NCBI GenBank assembly: GCA_903900705.1
Contig: CAIUOG010000179.1
Coordinates: 36,500-100,499, forward strand
Source of the DNA: an uncultured Acidobacteriia bacterium
GTDB lineage: Bacteria; Acidobacteriota; Terriglobia; Bryobacterales; Bryobacteraceae
Direction: 5' to 3'
Length of the DNA: 64,000 nt
Each line of letters opens with the position of its first letter. Position 1 is the first letter of the stretch. The position numbers and the translations under genes were made by a program. The notes below the pieces were generated by a model that was not told where the DNA came from, ran no database searches, and saw nothing but the letters and a program-made list of their open reading frames with translations. Shown piece by piece: positions 9,210-17,782 of this stretch.

Positions 9210-9959
9210 GTGAAACTTGCCGTTATTCTGCCCTCAGCCGGGTTAGGTACCCGGATGCTCAAGGGAACGCCCGCGACCCCCGCGGAAACCACAGGCACCA
9301 GCCGCAAGCAATTCATGCTGCTGGAGAATGCCCCGATTCTGGTGCACACCGTCCGGAAGTTTGTCGCTTCGCCGCTGGTGCACGATGTGGTGGTGGCGGT
9401 TCGTGAAGAAGACATCGAGTGGGTGGAAGACCTGCTGAAAAAAGAAGGGCGCGGTTTGCTGGGTTCCCTGCGTGTGGTGGCGGGCGGCAACACGCGGCAG
9501 GAATCGGTGGAGAACGCGCTGCGCTCGCTCGATGCGGATACGGATCTGGTGGCGGTGCATGACGCGGTCCGGCCTTTTATCGACCTGGACACGATTCGCC
9601 GGGTGGTGGAAGAAGCCGAAATTTCCGGCGCGGCGATTGTTGGTATTGTGCCGGTGGATACGGTGAAGCAGGTGAGCGGGGCACAGGCGGGCGGCGCGAA
9701 GGTACGCTCCACCATCTCCCGCGAGCGCCTGATTCTGGCGCAGACGCCGCAGGTGTTCCGCACGGAGATTCTGCAGCGGGCTTTTGATTCCGCGCGGGCG
9801 GACAACTTCACGGGCACCGATGAGGCGAGCCTGGTGGAACGGCTGGATCAGGTGGAGATCAGCGTGGTGCTGGGCAGCGAACGGAATATCAAGATCACGC
9901 GGCCGAACGACATGGATCTGGCGCGGCTTTTCTTCGAGCAGGAAACGGCGAAGAAGTGA
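9210..9959 (+). CDS. ispD: 2-C-methyl-D-erythritol 4-phosphate cytidylyltransferase
   Basis: This enzyme couples CTP to MEP in the non-mevalonate isoprenoid pathway. The nucleotide-binding N-terminus reads AVILPSAGLGTRM, and the Lys that follows is in SRKQFMLL. Other hallmarks are VAGGNTRQESV, VAVHDAVRPFI and TDEASLVER. A small insertion (GTPATPAETTGT) sits between the glycine-rich loop and the conserved Lys. GTG start three bases after the PIN gene stop; its own stop overlaps the ispF start, so ispD and ispF are translationally coupled. Confidence 0.96.
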   Translation: MKLAVILPSAGLGTRMLKGTPATPAETTGTSRKQFMLLENAPILVHTVRKFVASPLVHDVVVAVREEDIEWVEDLLKKEGRGLLGSLRVVAGGNTRQESVENALRSLDADTDLVAVHDAVRPFIDLDTIRRVVEEAEISGAAIVGIVPVDTVKQVSGAQAGGAKVRSTISRERLILAQTPQVFRTEILQRAFDSARADNFTGTDEASLVERLDQVEISVVLGSERNIKITRPNDMDLARLFFEQETAKK

Positions 9960-10438
9960 ACATCCGGATCGGGCAGGGCTGGGATAACCACCGCATTGTG
10001 ACGGGGCGTCCCCTGATTCTGGGCGGCATCACGATTCCGTGCGAATTTGGTCTGGAAGGGCATTCGGACGCCGATGTGCTGTCGCACGCGATTACAGACG
10101 CCATTCTGGGCGCGATTGCGGCGGGCGACATCGGCATGCACTTTCCGGATACCGATCCACGCTGGAAGGGCGCGGGGAGCCTGCGGTTCCTGAAGCATGC
10201 CTGCGATCTGGCGGCGGAGGCCGGTTACACCATCGCCAACGTGGATTCGACGGTGATTCTGGAACGGCCCAAGCTGAAGGACTTCCGGCTTGTGATTCGG
10301 GAAGCGCTGGCTCAGACCATGGGGCTGGCGACGGATCAGGTTTCGGTGAAGTTCAAAACGGCTGAGCGCGTGGGCCCGGTGGGCGAAGGGCGCTCAGCGG
10401 AAGCACAGGCGGCCGTATGTCTCGTTCGCTCCTCTTAA
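9956..10438 (+). CDS. ispF: 2-C-methyl-D-erythritol 2,4-cyclodiphosphate synthase
   Basis: The enzyme cyclises CDP-ME 2-phosphate in the MEP pathway. Zinc ligands Asp and His appear in GWDNHR (usually DxH), the third ligand is in HSDADVLSHA, and the substrate-binding segments DIGMHFPDTDP and FKTAERVGPVGEG are intact. Its 160 residues match the usual length. The GTG start shares bases with the ispD stop (GTGA). The C-terminus overlaps the start of the downstream serine hydrolase by 22 bases, extending the operon. Confidence 0.96.
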   Translation: MNIRIGQGWDNHRIVTGRPLILGGITIPCEFGLEGHSDADVLSHAITDAILGAIAAGDIGMHFPDTDPRWKGAGSLRFLKHACDLAAEAGYTIANVDSTVILERPKLKDFRLVIREALAQTMGLATDQVSVKFKTAERVGPVGEGRSAEAQAAVCLVRSS

Positions 10439-11283
10439 TCCTGCTGGCGCTGCCGGCCTTTTCGCAGACGGATCGTGTGCGGGAACTGGCGTCGAAGTTC
10501 GATGGCAGGGTCAGCATCTTCGCGAAGAATCTGAAGACCGGGGCCACGTACGAACTCGGCGCAGATACCCGAGTCAACACGGCCAGCACCATCAAACTCC
10601 CCATTCTGATTGGCGTTTACACAGCGGTGCAGGCGGGCCGCGCGCGCTGGACAGACACTTCGGAACTTACGAAAGACAACAAGGTGGGCGGCTCCGGCGT
10701 GCTGGGCGAGATGTCCGACGGCGTGAAGATTCCGCTGCGCGATCTGGTGCGCTACATGATGCTGCTGAGCGACAACACCGGCACGAATCTGGTGCTGGAC
10801 CACGTCACCGCCAATGAAGTGAACGCGGTGATGGAAAAACTGGGGATGAAGCAAACGCGGTCGCTGCGGAAGATTCTGAAGGGTTCGGTTCCGGAGGGCG
10901 TGAGCGAGGCGGGGAACGATCCGGCAAACAAGGGGTTCGGGATCGGGGTGTCAACGCCGCGCGAAATGGTGGCTCTGCTGGAAGGGCTGTATAAAGGCGA
11001 GATCGTCGGCAAAGAAGCTTCGGCGGAGATGCTGGAGATCATGAAGAAACAGCAGTGGCGCGAGGGGCTGGCGCGTCGGTTCGACGTGGACGTGGCGGAT
11101 AAGCCCGGCGCTCTGGACCATCTGCGGAGCGATGTGGGAATTGTTTACGCGAAGACAGGCCCGGTGGCGATTGCGATCACGTGCGATGGGATGCCGAAGG
11201 TGGATTGGTCGGCGGACAATGCCGGGTATTTGCTGATTGCGGATGCCGCGAAGATTCTGGTGGACGAACTGGCGGGGAAATAA
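10417..11283 (+). CDS. Class A beta-lactamase-fold serine hydrolase
   Basis: A short signal peptide (residues 1-16) precedes a penicillin-recognising fold: S57-T-I-K60 (SxxK), S118-D-N120 (SDN) and K246-T-G (KTG), in the order and spacing of class A beta-lactamases. The omega-loop region (residues 156-169) does not show the ExxLN pattern that carries the deacylating Glu166; it reads SVPEGVSEAGN. The protein may therefore be a slow beta-lactamase, a peptidoglycan-binding relative or another periplasmic hydrolase. It overlaps ispF by 22 bases and is the last gene of the operon. Confidence 0.8.
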   Translation: MSRSLLLILLALPAFSQTDRVRELASKFDGRVSIFAKNLKTGATYELGADTRVNTASTIKLPILIGVYTAVQAGRARWTDTSELTKDNKVGGSGVLGEMSDGVKIPLRDLVRYMMLLSDNTGTNLVLDHVTANEVNAVMEKLGMKQTRSLRKILKGSVPEGVSEAGNDPANKGFGIGVSTPREMVALLEGLYKGEIVGKEASAEMLEIMKKQQWREGLARRFDVDVADKPGALDHLRSDVGIVYAKTGPVAIAITCDGMPKVDWSADNAGYLLIADAAKILVDELAGK

Positions 11284-11290
11284 GCGCCGG

Positions 11291-11860
11291 CTACGGGTGT
11301 TCGGGTAGTTCGGGCTCGTCGGCCACCACAACGGGATGGCTTTCGGCTGCCGGCGGAGTGGGGGGCTGCGTGACGGAAAGCAGCATCGGGAAGGGGTCTA
11401 TGGGCACGCCCCCGGACCATTGACGGCGCGGGCCGGTCAGGCTGACGGCAAAATGCAGGTGCGGAGCATTGCGTTTGGCATTGCCCGTGTAGCCCACATA
11501 GCCGATCAGTTCCCCGCGGTGCACTTCCTGGCCTTCATGCAGGCCTTTCGCGTAATGATCGAGGTGCCCGTAGAAGAAACAGTATTCTTCGCTGCCATCG
11601 AACAGGTAAATGGAAATGCCCCCGGAGCGGCTGCGGTAGAGCTTACGGATGGTGCCATCGGTGACGGCGAGAACAGGAGTACCGCGGTGGCGCATCAGGT
11701 CTATGGCGTGGTGGATGTGGCCCCGGCGCTTGTCTTTGAACTGGCTGCGCAGCTCACGCGGCTTGATATCGGCCAGCGGGTAGCCGATATCCGGCATGGG
11801 CGGGGCGACAGCCGCAGCGGCGAGCATCCGCATTAATAGAAAGCTAAGGGCAAATCGCAT
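11291..11860 (-). CDS. M23-family peptidase (LytM-type), secreted
   Basis: The N-terminus is hydrophobic (MRFALSFLLMRMLAAAAVA), consistent with export. The LytM core is visible: HHAIDLM supplies the HxxxD zinc ligands, and PHLHF the HxH motif, separated by the usual GHL and GYVGYTGN strands. Such enzymes cut glycine-containing peptide bridges in peptidoglycan or act as cell-wall regulators. The C-terminal tail is Pro-rich. ATG 11893 would add 11 residues ahead of the signal; 11860 is preferred. It converges on the beta-lactamase-fold gene with 7 bases between stops. Confidence 0.85.
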   Translation of the reverse strand: MRFALSFLLMRMLAAAAVAPPMPDIGYPLADIKPRELRSQFKDKRRGHIHHAIDLMRHRGTPVLAVTDGTIRKLYRSRSGGISIYLFDGSEEYCFFYGHLDHYAKGLHEGQEVHRGELIGYVGYTGNAKRNAPHLHFAVSLTGPRRQWSGGVPIDPFPMLLSVTQPPTPPAAESHPVVVADEPELPEHP

Positions 11861-11925
11861 GCGAATTTTGTAGGATATCTCACGCCCTGTCATGGCGCGG
11901 GGTGGGCATATAGGACGATAGTCTT

Positions 11926-12795
11926 GTGCAGGACCAGATCGCCAGCAGGACGGCTCTCCGCGTTGCCGTGCGCCGGGCGGAACACCAGATTCTCGATGTG
12001 CCCCGGGTATTCGAAGACGCTCTTTCGGTGCGGATTATCGGGCCGGAAGCGGCGGCGAAGATTGTGCCGGGCGTGGTGTCGAGAACGCAGCGCCTTTCGC
12101 CCTCTTTCCGAGCCTACATGGCGGTGCGCAGCCGTTATGCCGAAGATGAACTGGCGGCGGCTGTGGACGCGGGGGTCCGGCAGTATGTGGTGCTGGGCGC
12201 GGGCCTCGACACGTTTGGCTACCGGAATCCTCATGCGGCGGCGGGGCTGCGTGTGTTCGAGGTGGACCATCCGGCGACGCAGGCCTGGAAGCGGGAGCGG
12301 CTGGCGGAGGCCGGCATTCCGATTCCACCGCACACCACACTGGTTCCGGCGAATTTTGAGCAGCACTCGCTGGAAGAAGAACTGCGGCCCACCGGCTTCC
12401 GGTTTGACGAACCGGCGTTTTTCTCGTGGCTGGGCGTAACGCCGTATCTGACGGACCGGGCTTTTGAGCAGACCCTGGCTTTCGTGGCCGCGATGCCCGC
12501 GCCCGGAGGCATAGTTTTCGACTACGCGGTGCCGCGGGAAGGCCTGAATCCGGTGCAACAGAAGGCCTTCGACGCTCTGGCCGAGCGCGTGGCCAATGCG
12601 GGCGAGCCTTTCCAGCTGTTTCTGGACCCCGAAGCGCTGCGGGCGCGGCTTCACTCATTGGGGTTTTCGGGCGTGGAGGATCTGGACTACCTGGCGATGA
12701 ACGCCCGCTACTTCGCGGACCGCACGGATGGCCTCCGCGTGCGGGGGCGTCTGGCGAGGCTGATCAGCGCAACACGATCTCCAGCCCGCCGATAA
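11926..12795 (+). CDS. Class I SAM-dependent methyltransferase (TIGR00027/PPM1-like)
   Basis: The layout matches the leucine carboxyl methyltransferase-related family TIGR00027: an N-terminal RSRYAEDEL, the SAM loop VVLGAGLDTFGYR, then FEVDHPATQAWKR, LVPANFE, and WLGVTPYLT. These are O-methyltransferases, some of which act in natural-product pathways. The GTG start lies 65 bases from the divergent M23 gene. The 3' end overlaps the convergent TonB receptor gene by 32 bases. Its place between a receptor and the FkbH cluster is suggestive but not proof of a shared pathway. Confidence 0.87.
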   Translation: MQDQIASRTALRVAVRRAEHQILDVPRVFEDALSVRIIGPEAAAKIVPGVVSRTQRLSPSFRAYMAVRSRYAEDELAAAVDAGVRQYVVLGAGLDTFGYRNPHAAAGLRVFEVDHPATQAWKRERLAEAGIPIPPHTTLVPANFEQHSLEEELRPTGFRFDEPAFFSWLGVTPYLTDRAFEQTLAFVAAMPAPGGIVFDYAVPREGLNPVQQKAFDALAERVANAGEPFQLFLDPEALRARLHSLGFSGVEDLDYLAMNARYFADRTDGLRVRGRLARLISATRSPARR

Positions 12796-14560
12796 CGCCG
12801 CGCTTCGGCAGCGGAATGTTCGGGATCTCCTGATAGATGGTGCTGGTGATGTTGGTGAGCTGCAGGAACGGCCGGACCCTGCCCTGCGACCACGTGGCGG
12901 AGGCGTCCCAGATCGCGTAGGGGTCTCGATTCAGGCGATCCACCACTCCCAGGCGGGTGCGGGCAATCACGTGATTCGCGATGGCGCCGCGCCACTCCGC
13001 GACCGCGCTGTGGACCGGGTAGTTGAAGGTGTACTTGCTCTGCAGCACTTCGCCGCCGGCGTTGACGCCATGCAGGGCGGAGAAACTGGCGGAGAGACGC
13101 TGCCCGGCGACGGGTTCCCAGACGGTGGCCGCTTCGACGCCGGTGAAATGCAGTTTGTCGAAATTGGTGGCCTGCCAGACGTCATTCGCCGTGGCGCGAA
13201 CGTAGTCGATGACGTTCGCGTCGCGGCGCTGGAAGACGGTGACGGAGGAGTGCAGGTTCTGCCGCCACCAGGCGTCGAGACCGCCTTCGTAGCTGGTGGC
13301 GCTTTCGGGCTTCAGGTTCGGGTTGCCTTTGTTCGCTGGGTCGGAATAGTAGAGGTCGGTGTAGCTGGGCAGGCGGAAGGCGCGGCTGGCGGAGGCGCGG
13401 AGTTTCAGCTTCTGCGTGAGCCACGCCGCGCCGCTCAGTGAGGGGCTGGTCACGGCCTGGCCGGAGCCGTAGACCTCTTCGCGCAGCCCGGCGGAGAGAG
13501 AGAAGCGGCGGGCGGCGCGGAGGTCGTAAAACGCATAGGCCGCGCCGCGGGTGCGGCTGCGGACGCCGAGGTTGGTGCTCACGATGGACTCGTTGAAGCC
13601 TTCGACGCCGTAGCTGAGCAGGGCGTGCAGCGGAAGCCTGTCGTGCCGGCGCAGGTCGCCCTGCCAGCTATCGAGCAGGTGGCGGTTGGTGTAGATCTGG
13701 GGGGCGTAGCGGAACAGCACGAAGAGGTCGGTGTGGCGGCGGTAAGCAAAGCTGGCTTCGGTGTGGTCGCCCAGATCCTGATGGGCGGAGGCGAACCAGG
13801 TTTTGATGCGCTCCCAGGAGGGGTAAGGCCCATAGAACTGGTCCGCGCCGTAGGGCTTATCGCTGTAAACGAGCAGCAGGCTGGACGCGCCGGCTTTCGA
13901 TTTGAGCGTGGTGAGGGAGCTGAGCGAGAGGTTGCGGTAGTCGCGGTTGGGGGCGAAGCCGCTCGTGAAATCGCGGGCGAGGCTCAGTTGTTCGAACAGG
14001 CGGGAGAAGCCGAAGGAGCCGATGCCGTGCTCCTGGTTCGTCCCGAAGTTCCCGACACCGGTGAGCAGACGTAGTTCGGGCGCTTCGCTCTGGCGGGTGC
14101 GGACGTTGAGGACGCCGCCGATGGCGTCTGAGCCGTAGAGGGCGGAGCCGGAACCTTTGAGGACCTCGATGGTGGAGATGGCTTCGAGCGGCAGGGGCAG
14201 GTCGAGATTGAAGTGGCTGGTTTGTGCGTCGTTGAGACGCATGCCATCGAGCAGGACGAGGGTCTGGCCGTAGGTCGCGCCGCGAATGGAGAGGTCGGCG
14301 ATGAAGCCGCCGGGGGCGCGCTGCTGCAGGTCGAGGGAGGGGTCGAGCCGGAGCAGGCCGAACCAGGAATCGAAGAGGGGACGTTGGGACGCGGGAAGCG
14401 GGAGTTCGGTGACGTCGCGGTCCGCTTCGTCGAGCGGCGTGGGGGCGACGACACCCGTGACCACAACGCTCGAGTGGAGCGGAACTGCCTGTGGCTGTTG
14501 GGTTTGCGGCTGGGCAATCAGAAGTGGCGCCGCTATCAGGAATCCGACGGGGAATCGCAT
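12764..14560 (-). CDS. TonB-dependent outer-membrane receptor
   Basis: A signal peptide (to about residue 16) is followed by a TonB-box-like VVVTG, the plug domain (LSIRGATYGQTLVLLDGMRLND, shown here as its two halves LSIRGA and VLLDGMRLND; then VLKGSGSALYGSDAIGGVLNV) and a beta-barrel ending in a short aromatic/charged strand. The 598 residues and plug pattern are like BtuB-type receptors. It imports a ligand across the outer membrane using TonB energy; the ligand is unknown. Only 74 bases separate it from the divergent FkbH gene, so the two may share a regulatory region. No cobalamin riboswitch is recognisable there. Confidence 0.88.
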   Translation of the reverse strand: MRFPVGFLIAAPLLIAQPQTQQPQAVPLHSSVVVTGVVAPTPLDEADRDVTELPLPASQRPLFDSWFGLLRLDPSLDLQQRAPGGFIADLSIRGATYGQTLVLLDGMRLNDAQTSHFNLDLPLPLEAISTIEVLKGSGSALYGSDAIGGVLNVRTRQSEAPELRLLTGVGNFGTNQEHGIGSFGFSRLFEQLSLARDFTSGFAPNRDYRNLSLSSLTTLKSKAGASSLLLVYSDKPYGADQFYGPYPSWERIKTWFASAHQDLGDHTEASFAYRRHTDLFVLFRYAPQIYTNRHLLDSWQGDLRRHDRLPLHALLSYGVEGFNESIVSTNLGVRSRTRGAAYAFYDLRAARRFSLSAGLREEVYGSGQAVTSPSLSGAAWLTQKLKLRASASRAFRLPSYTDLYYSDPANKGNPNLKPESATSYEGGLDAWWRQNLHSSVTVFQRRDANVIDYVRATANDVWQATNFDKLHFTGVEAATVWEPVAGQRLSASFSALHGVNAGGEVLQSKYTFNYPVHSAVAEWRGAIANHVIARTRLGVVDRLNRDPYAIWDASATWSQGRVRPFLQLTNITSTIYQEIPNIPLPKRGVIGGLEIVLR

Positions 14561-14634
14561 GGGTAATCTTTCATTATCCCGTATGGGTGGATTTCCGGCC
14601 TTGACGGCGCACCCGTTAGACTGGAATAGAACCC

Positions 14635-16572
14635 TTGCCGGACCACAACGGAATCGTCATCGCGGCCAATTTTACGGCTGACCCGATCGCGGAAAGTCTC
14701 TATTTCTGGATTCGCCAGCTGGGCTGGGCGGACGAGGTGACGTTCGCCCCCTACAACCAGGTCTTCCAGACGCTGCTGGACCCGAACGGCGCTTTTGCCG
14801 CGAATCCGAAGGCGGCGCATGTGGTGCTGCTGCGTGGCGACCGTGCCGCGGACGCGAGGGTGGACACGAGGGTGGACGCGGAGGCACTGCGTGCCGCGAT
14901 CCGGAGTTTTGGCAGGCCCGTATTGGTGGCCTGCTGCGAACCGGCAGGCGACTTGCCGGAACCAGCCGCGAATGAGATTCGCCTGAATGGCCTGCTGGCG
15001 AAGTATCCCGTTGGGGATGCGCTGGACCCGCATGCCGAACAACTGGGCGACGTTCCCTATACGCCGCTGTATTTCGCCGCTCTGGGAACCGCCGTGGCGC
15101 GCGCCATCCATGCGCTGCGCGCGCGGCCGTTCAAAGTGATCGCGCTCGATTGCGACAACACGCTGTGGCGCGGCACGTGCGGCGAAGATGGCCCGGAAGG
15201 CGTGATGGTCGATGAGCCACGGCGGCAACTGCAGCGGTTTATGCGGACGCAGCGCGATGCCGGGATGCTGCTCACGCTTGCAAGCAAGAACAATGAGGCG
15301 GATGTGGAGGAGACGTTCCGGGCGCATCCGGAAATGCCGCTCGCGCCAGGCGACTTCATTGCGCGGCGGGTGAACTGGGAGCCGAAGGCGGTGGGGCTGG
15401 CGGGCGTGGCGGAAGAACTGGCGCTGGGGCTGGACAGCTTCATTCTGGTGGACGACAGCGCGAAGGAAATCGCGGAGATGCGGGCGGCGCTGCCGGAGGT
15501 TTTGGGCCTCGAACTGCCGCACAACGAGGCGCGCATTCCGCATTATCTGGAACACGTGTGGGCCTTCGATCATCTGCAGGTGACGGAGGAAGACCGCCAG
15601 CGAAACGAGTCGTATCTGCAGCAGGTTCGCCGTGGCCGTCTGGAACGGCAGGCGGGGTCGCTTGAAGAATTTCTGCGGGAGCTGAAGGTGGAGATCCATA
15701 TTCAGCCCATGACGGAGGCGCAGGTGGCGCGCGTGGCGCAGCTGACGCAGCGGACGAATCAGATGAACACCACGCTGATCCGGCGGAGCGAGGCGGAAGT
15801 TCGCGAGACGGAGTGCTGGACCGTGGATGTGAGCGACCGGTTCGGGTCGTATGGACTGGTGGGCGCGATTTTTCTGCGCGAGACCGATGACGCGCTGGTG
15901 GTGGATGGTTTCCTGCTGAGCTGCCGCGCGTTGGGACGCGGCGTGGAACACCGGATGATGGAGCGGATTCGGGAACTGGCGGCGGAACGCGGGAAGTCCC
16001 GGGTGGAGGTTCCGGTGGTGGAAGGGCCGCGCAATGCCACGGCGCGCGAGTTTGTGCGGGGTGGGGTGCCGGCGCGGGCCGAAGCAAGAACGCCGGACGA
16101 AAAAACGAAGCCAAACGAGCAAGCCCCGGCGACGGCGACGGCGGTCCGGATCGATTACAACCGCATCGCTCGGGAGCTTTCGCGGCCTTCGCAGATTCTG
16201 GACGCGGTCCGCGCGGAGAAGCGGACTCTGGCGGCGGAACGCGGCGGTTCGCAGCAGCCCCGCACGGACCTCGAACGCCAACTTGCCGCCGTGTGGGCGG
16301 AGACGCTGCAGGTGGCGAATCCCGGTGTGGAGGAGGACTTTTTCGACCTGGGCGGGCATTCGCTGCTGGCTGTGCAGTTATTCTCCGCCGTCCGGCAGGA
16401 ACTGGGCGTGGAACTTTCCATGGATCTGGTTTACGGCGGGCGGCTGACCATCGCTGGCATGGCTGCGGCGGTGGAACTGGCGCAGGCCGACCCCGAAGAG
16501 ATGGCCCGGTTAATGGCTGAAATCGAAGGCCTTTCCGACGAAGAGCTGCGGGCTCTTCTGGCTGAAGAGTAG
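14635..16572 (+). CDS. FkbH-like HAD-IIIC glyceryl transferase fused to a carrier protein
   Basis: Residues 1-160 form the N-terminal domain seen in NRPS/PKS-associated FkbH proteins (IAANFTADPIAESL, FAPYNQVFQTLLDP). The HAD domain follows with D172-C-D174-NTLWRG, then ASKNNE and ILVDDSAKE, and a GNAT-like part with DRFGSYGLVGAI and SCRALGRGVE. A linker (about residues 480-510) leads to a peptidyl carrier domain with DLGGHSLLAVQLF; Ser576 would carry phosphopantetheine. The C-terminal tail (LSDEELRALLAEE) resembles NRPS termini. Known FkbH proteins move a glyceryl unit from 1,3-bisphosphoglycerate onto a carrier. TTG start. GT4 gene begins three bases after the stop. Confidence 0.88.
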   Translation: MPDHNGIVIAANFTADPIAESLYFWIRQLGWADEVTFAPYNQVFQTLLDPNGAFAANPKAAHVVLLRGDRAADARVDTRVDAEALRAAIRSFGRPVLVACCEPAGDLPEPAANEIRLNGLLAKYPVGDALDPHAEQLGDVPYTPLYFAALGTAVARAIHALRARPFKVIALDCDNTLWRGTCGEDGPEGVMVDEPRRQLQRFMRTQRDAGMLLTLASKNNEADVEETFRAHPEMPLAPGDFIARRVNWEPKAVGLAGVAEELALGLDSFILVDDSAKEIAEMRAALPEVLGLELPHNEARIPHYLEHVWAFDHLQVTEEDRQRNESYLQQVRRGRLERQAGSLEEFLRELKVEIHIQPMTEAQVARVAQLTQRTNQMNTTLIRRSEAEVRETECWTVDVSDRFGSYGLVGAIFLRETDDALVVDGFLLSCRALGRGVEHRMMERIRELAAERGKSRVEVPVVEGPRNATAREFVRGGVPARAEARTPDEKTKPNEQAPATATAVRIDYNRIARELSRPSQILDAVRAEKRTLAAERGGSQQPRTDLERQLAAVWAETLQVANPGVEEDFFDLGGHSLLAVQLFSAVRQELGVELSMDLVYGGRLTIAGMAAAVELAQADPEEMARLMAEIEGLSDEELRALLAEE

Positions 16573-16575
16573 CCC

Positions 16576-17772
16576 ATGCGGCTGCTGCTGACCTCAAATG
16601 CCACGTACGCGCCGCCGCGCGGCGGTTCCACGCGCAGCAATCTGGTGTGGCTGCGGCATCTGGCGGGGCAGGGCCACGAGTGCGTGGTGGTAGCGGCGGC
16701 CGAAGAGGACACGCCCGCGCCGGAGCTGACGCGGGACGGCATCCGCTTCCTTTCCGAGCGGGAAGCTTCGGAGCGGCCCGCCGCGCTGGGGCGGCAGATC
16801 GCGGAGTTCCGGCCGGACTGGGTGCTGCTTTCGAGCGAAGATCTGGGGCATACGCTGCTGCGCGAGGCCTTTCGCGGCGCGCCGGGGCGCGTGGTGTATC
16901 TGGCGCACACGCCGCAGTTCTTTCCGTTCGGACCGGAGAGCTGGCATCCCGATCCCGGCGCGTCGAAACTGCTGCGGGAGGCGGCGGCGATTGTCGCCAT
17001 CAGCCGGACCGTGGCCGATTACGTGGCGGAGCACCTGGGGAAGACGGCGGCCGTGATCCATCCGCCCATGTATGGCGCGGGGCCGTGGCCGAACCTGGCC
17101 AATCTGAACGGTGTGGTGACGATGGTGAATCCCTGCGCGGTGAAGGGCCTGCCCGTGTTTCTGCGCCTCGCAGAACGCTTCCCGCTGGTGAGTTTTCACG
17201 CGCTGCGCGGCTGGGGCACAACGGCTGCCGATGAGCGGGAAATGGCCCGGCTGGGGAACATCACGGTGGTGGGAACGGTCGGCAACATCGAAGAGCAGCT
17301 GGCGAAGACGCGGGTGATGCTGATGCCGTCGCTCTGGTTCGAGGGCTTCGGGCTGGTGGTGACGGAGGCGATGCTGCGGGGCATTCCGGTGATTGCGAGC
17401 GATGCGGGCGGGCTGGTGGAGGCGAAGCTGGGCACGGGCTTCGCGGTGCCGGTTTCGCCGATCCGAAAATACGAAGCCAGATTTGACGACCGCAACATGC
17501 CGGTGGCGGAGGCGCCGCCGCAGGACGTCGGGGCGTGGGATACGGCGCTCAGCAAGCTGCTGAGTGACGATGCGCTGTACTGGCGGGAGTCGGAGGCGGA
17601 GCGGGCGGCGGCGACTCGGTTTGTGGAGTCGCTGGACGCGGGGGATTTCGAGCGCCTGCTGCTGGGGCTGCGGCCCGCGGAGGCGCCGGTGGCCGCGCGG
17701 AAAGCGGACAGCCTGACGCCGGAACAGCGCGCGCTGCTGCTGCGGAAGATGCGGCAGAGGGCTGAGGGATAG
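16576..17772 (+). CDS. GT4-type glycosyltransferase with assembly-line-like tail
   Basis: A GT-B glycosyltransferase of about 375 residues: N-terminal GGSTRSNLVWLRHLAGQGHE, a central MVNPCAVKG strand, and the donor-site E-x7-E pattern in EGFGLVVTEAM, followed by GIPVIASDAGGL. It should transfer a nucleotide-activated sugar; donor and acceptor are unknown. The last 20 or so residues (SLTPEQRALLLRKMRQR) look like the linker found between NRPS modules, not like a normal GT end. It is closely related to the next gene's N-terminal half, so the pair likely arose by duplication. No signal peptide: cytoplasmic. Confidence 0.87.
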   Translation: MRLLLTSNATYAPPRGGSTRSNLVWLRHLAGQGHECVVVAAAEEDTPAPELTRDGIRFLSEREASERPAALGRQIAEFRPDWVLLSSEDLGHTLLREAFRGAPGRVVYLAHTPQFFPFGPESWHPDPGASKLLREAAAIVAISRTVADYVAEHLGKTAAVIHPPMYGAGPWPNLANLNGVVTMVNPCAVKGLPVFLRLAERFPLVSFHALRGWGTTAADEREMARLGNITVVGTVGNIEEQLAKTRVMLMPSLWFEGFGLVVTEAMLRGIPVIASDAGGLVEAKLGTGFAVPVSPIRKYEARFDDRNMPVAEAPPQDVGAWDTALSKLLSDDALYWRESEAERAAATRFVESLDAGDFERLLLGLRPAEAPVAARKADSLTPEQRALLLRKMRQRAEG

Positions 17773-17782
17773 GGTTTAGGGG

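Noticed and set aside
8997..9250. Single GGTACC sites in other genes (for example near 9003 and 9245)
   Set aside because: They are isolated half-sites inside coding sequence and lack the inverted partner found upstream of the surface genes.
14561..14634. Possible cobalamin riboswitch ahead of the BtuB-like receptor
   Set aside because: The gap is only 74 bases and has no recognisable B12-box sequence; too short for the usual riboswitch.
14536..16359. A 607-codon open frame opposite the FkbH gene
   Set aside because: Arg/His-rich with no motifs; the plus strand encodes clear FkbH and carrier domains.
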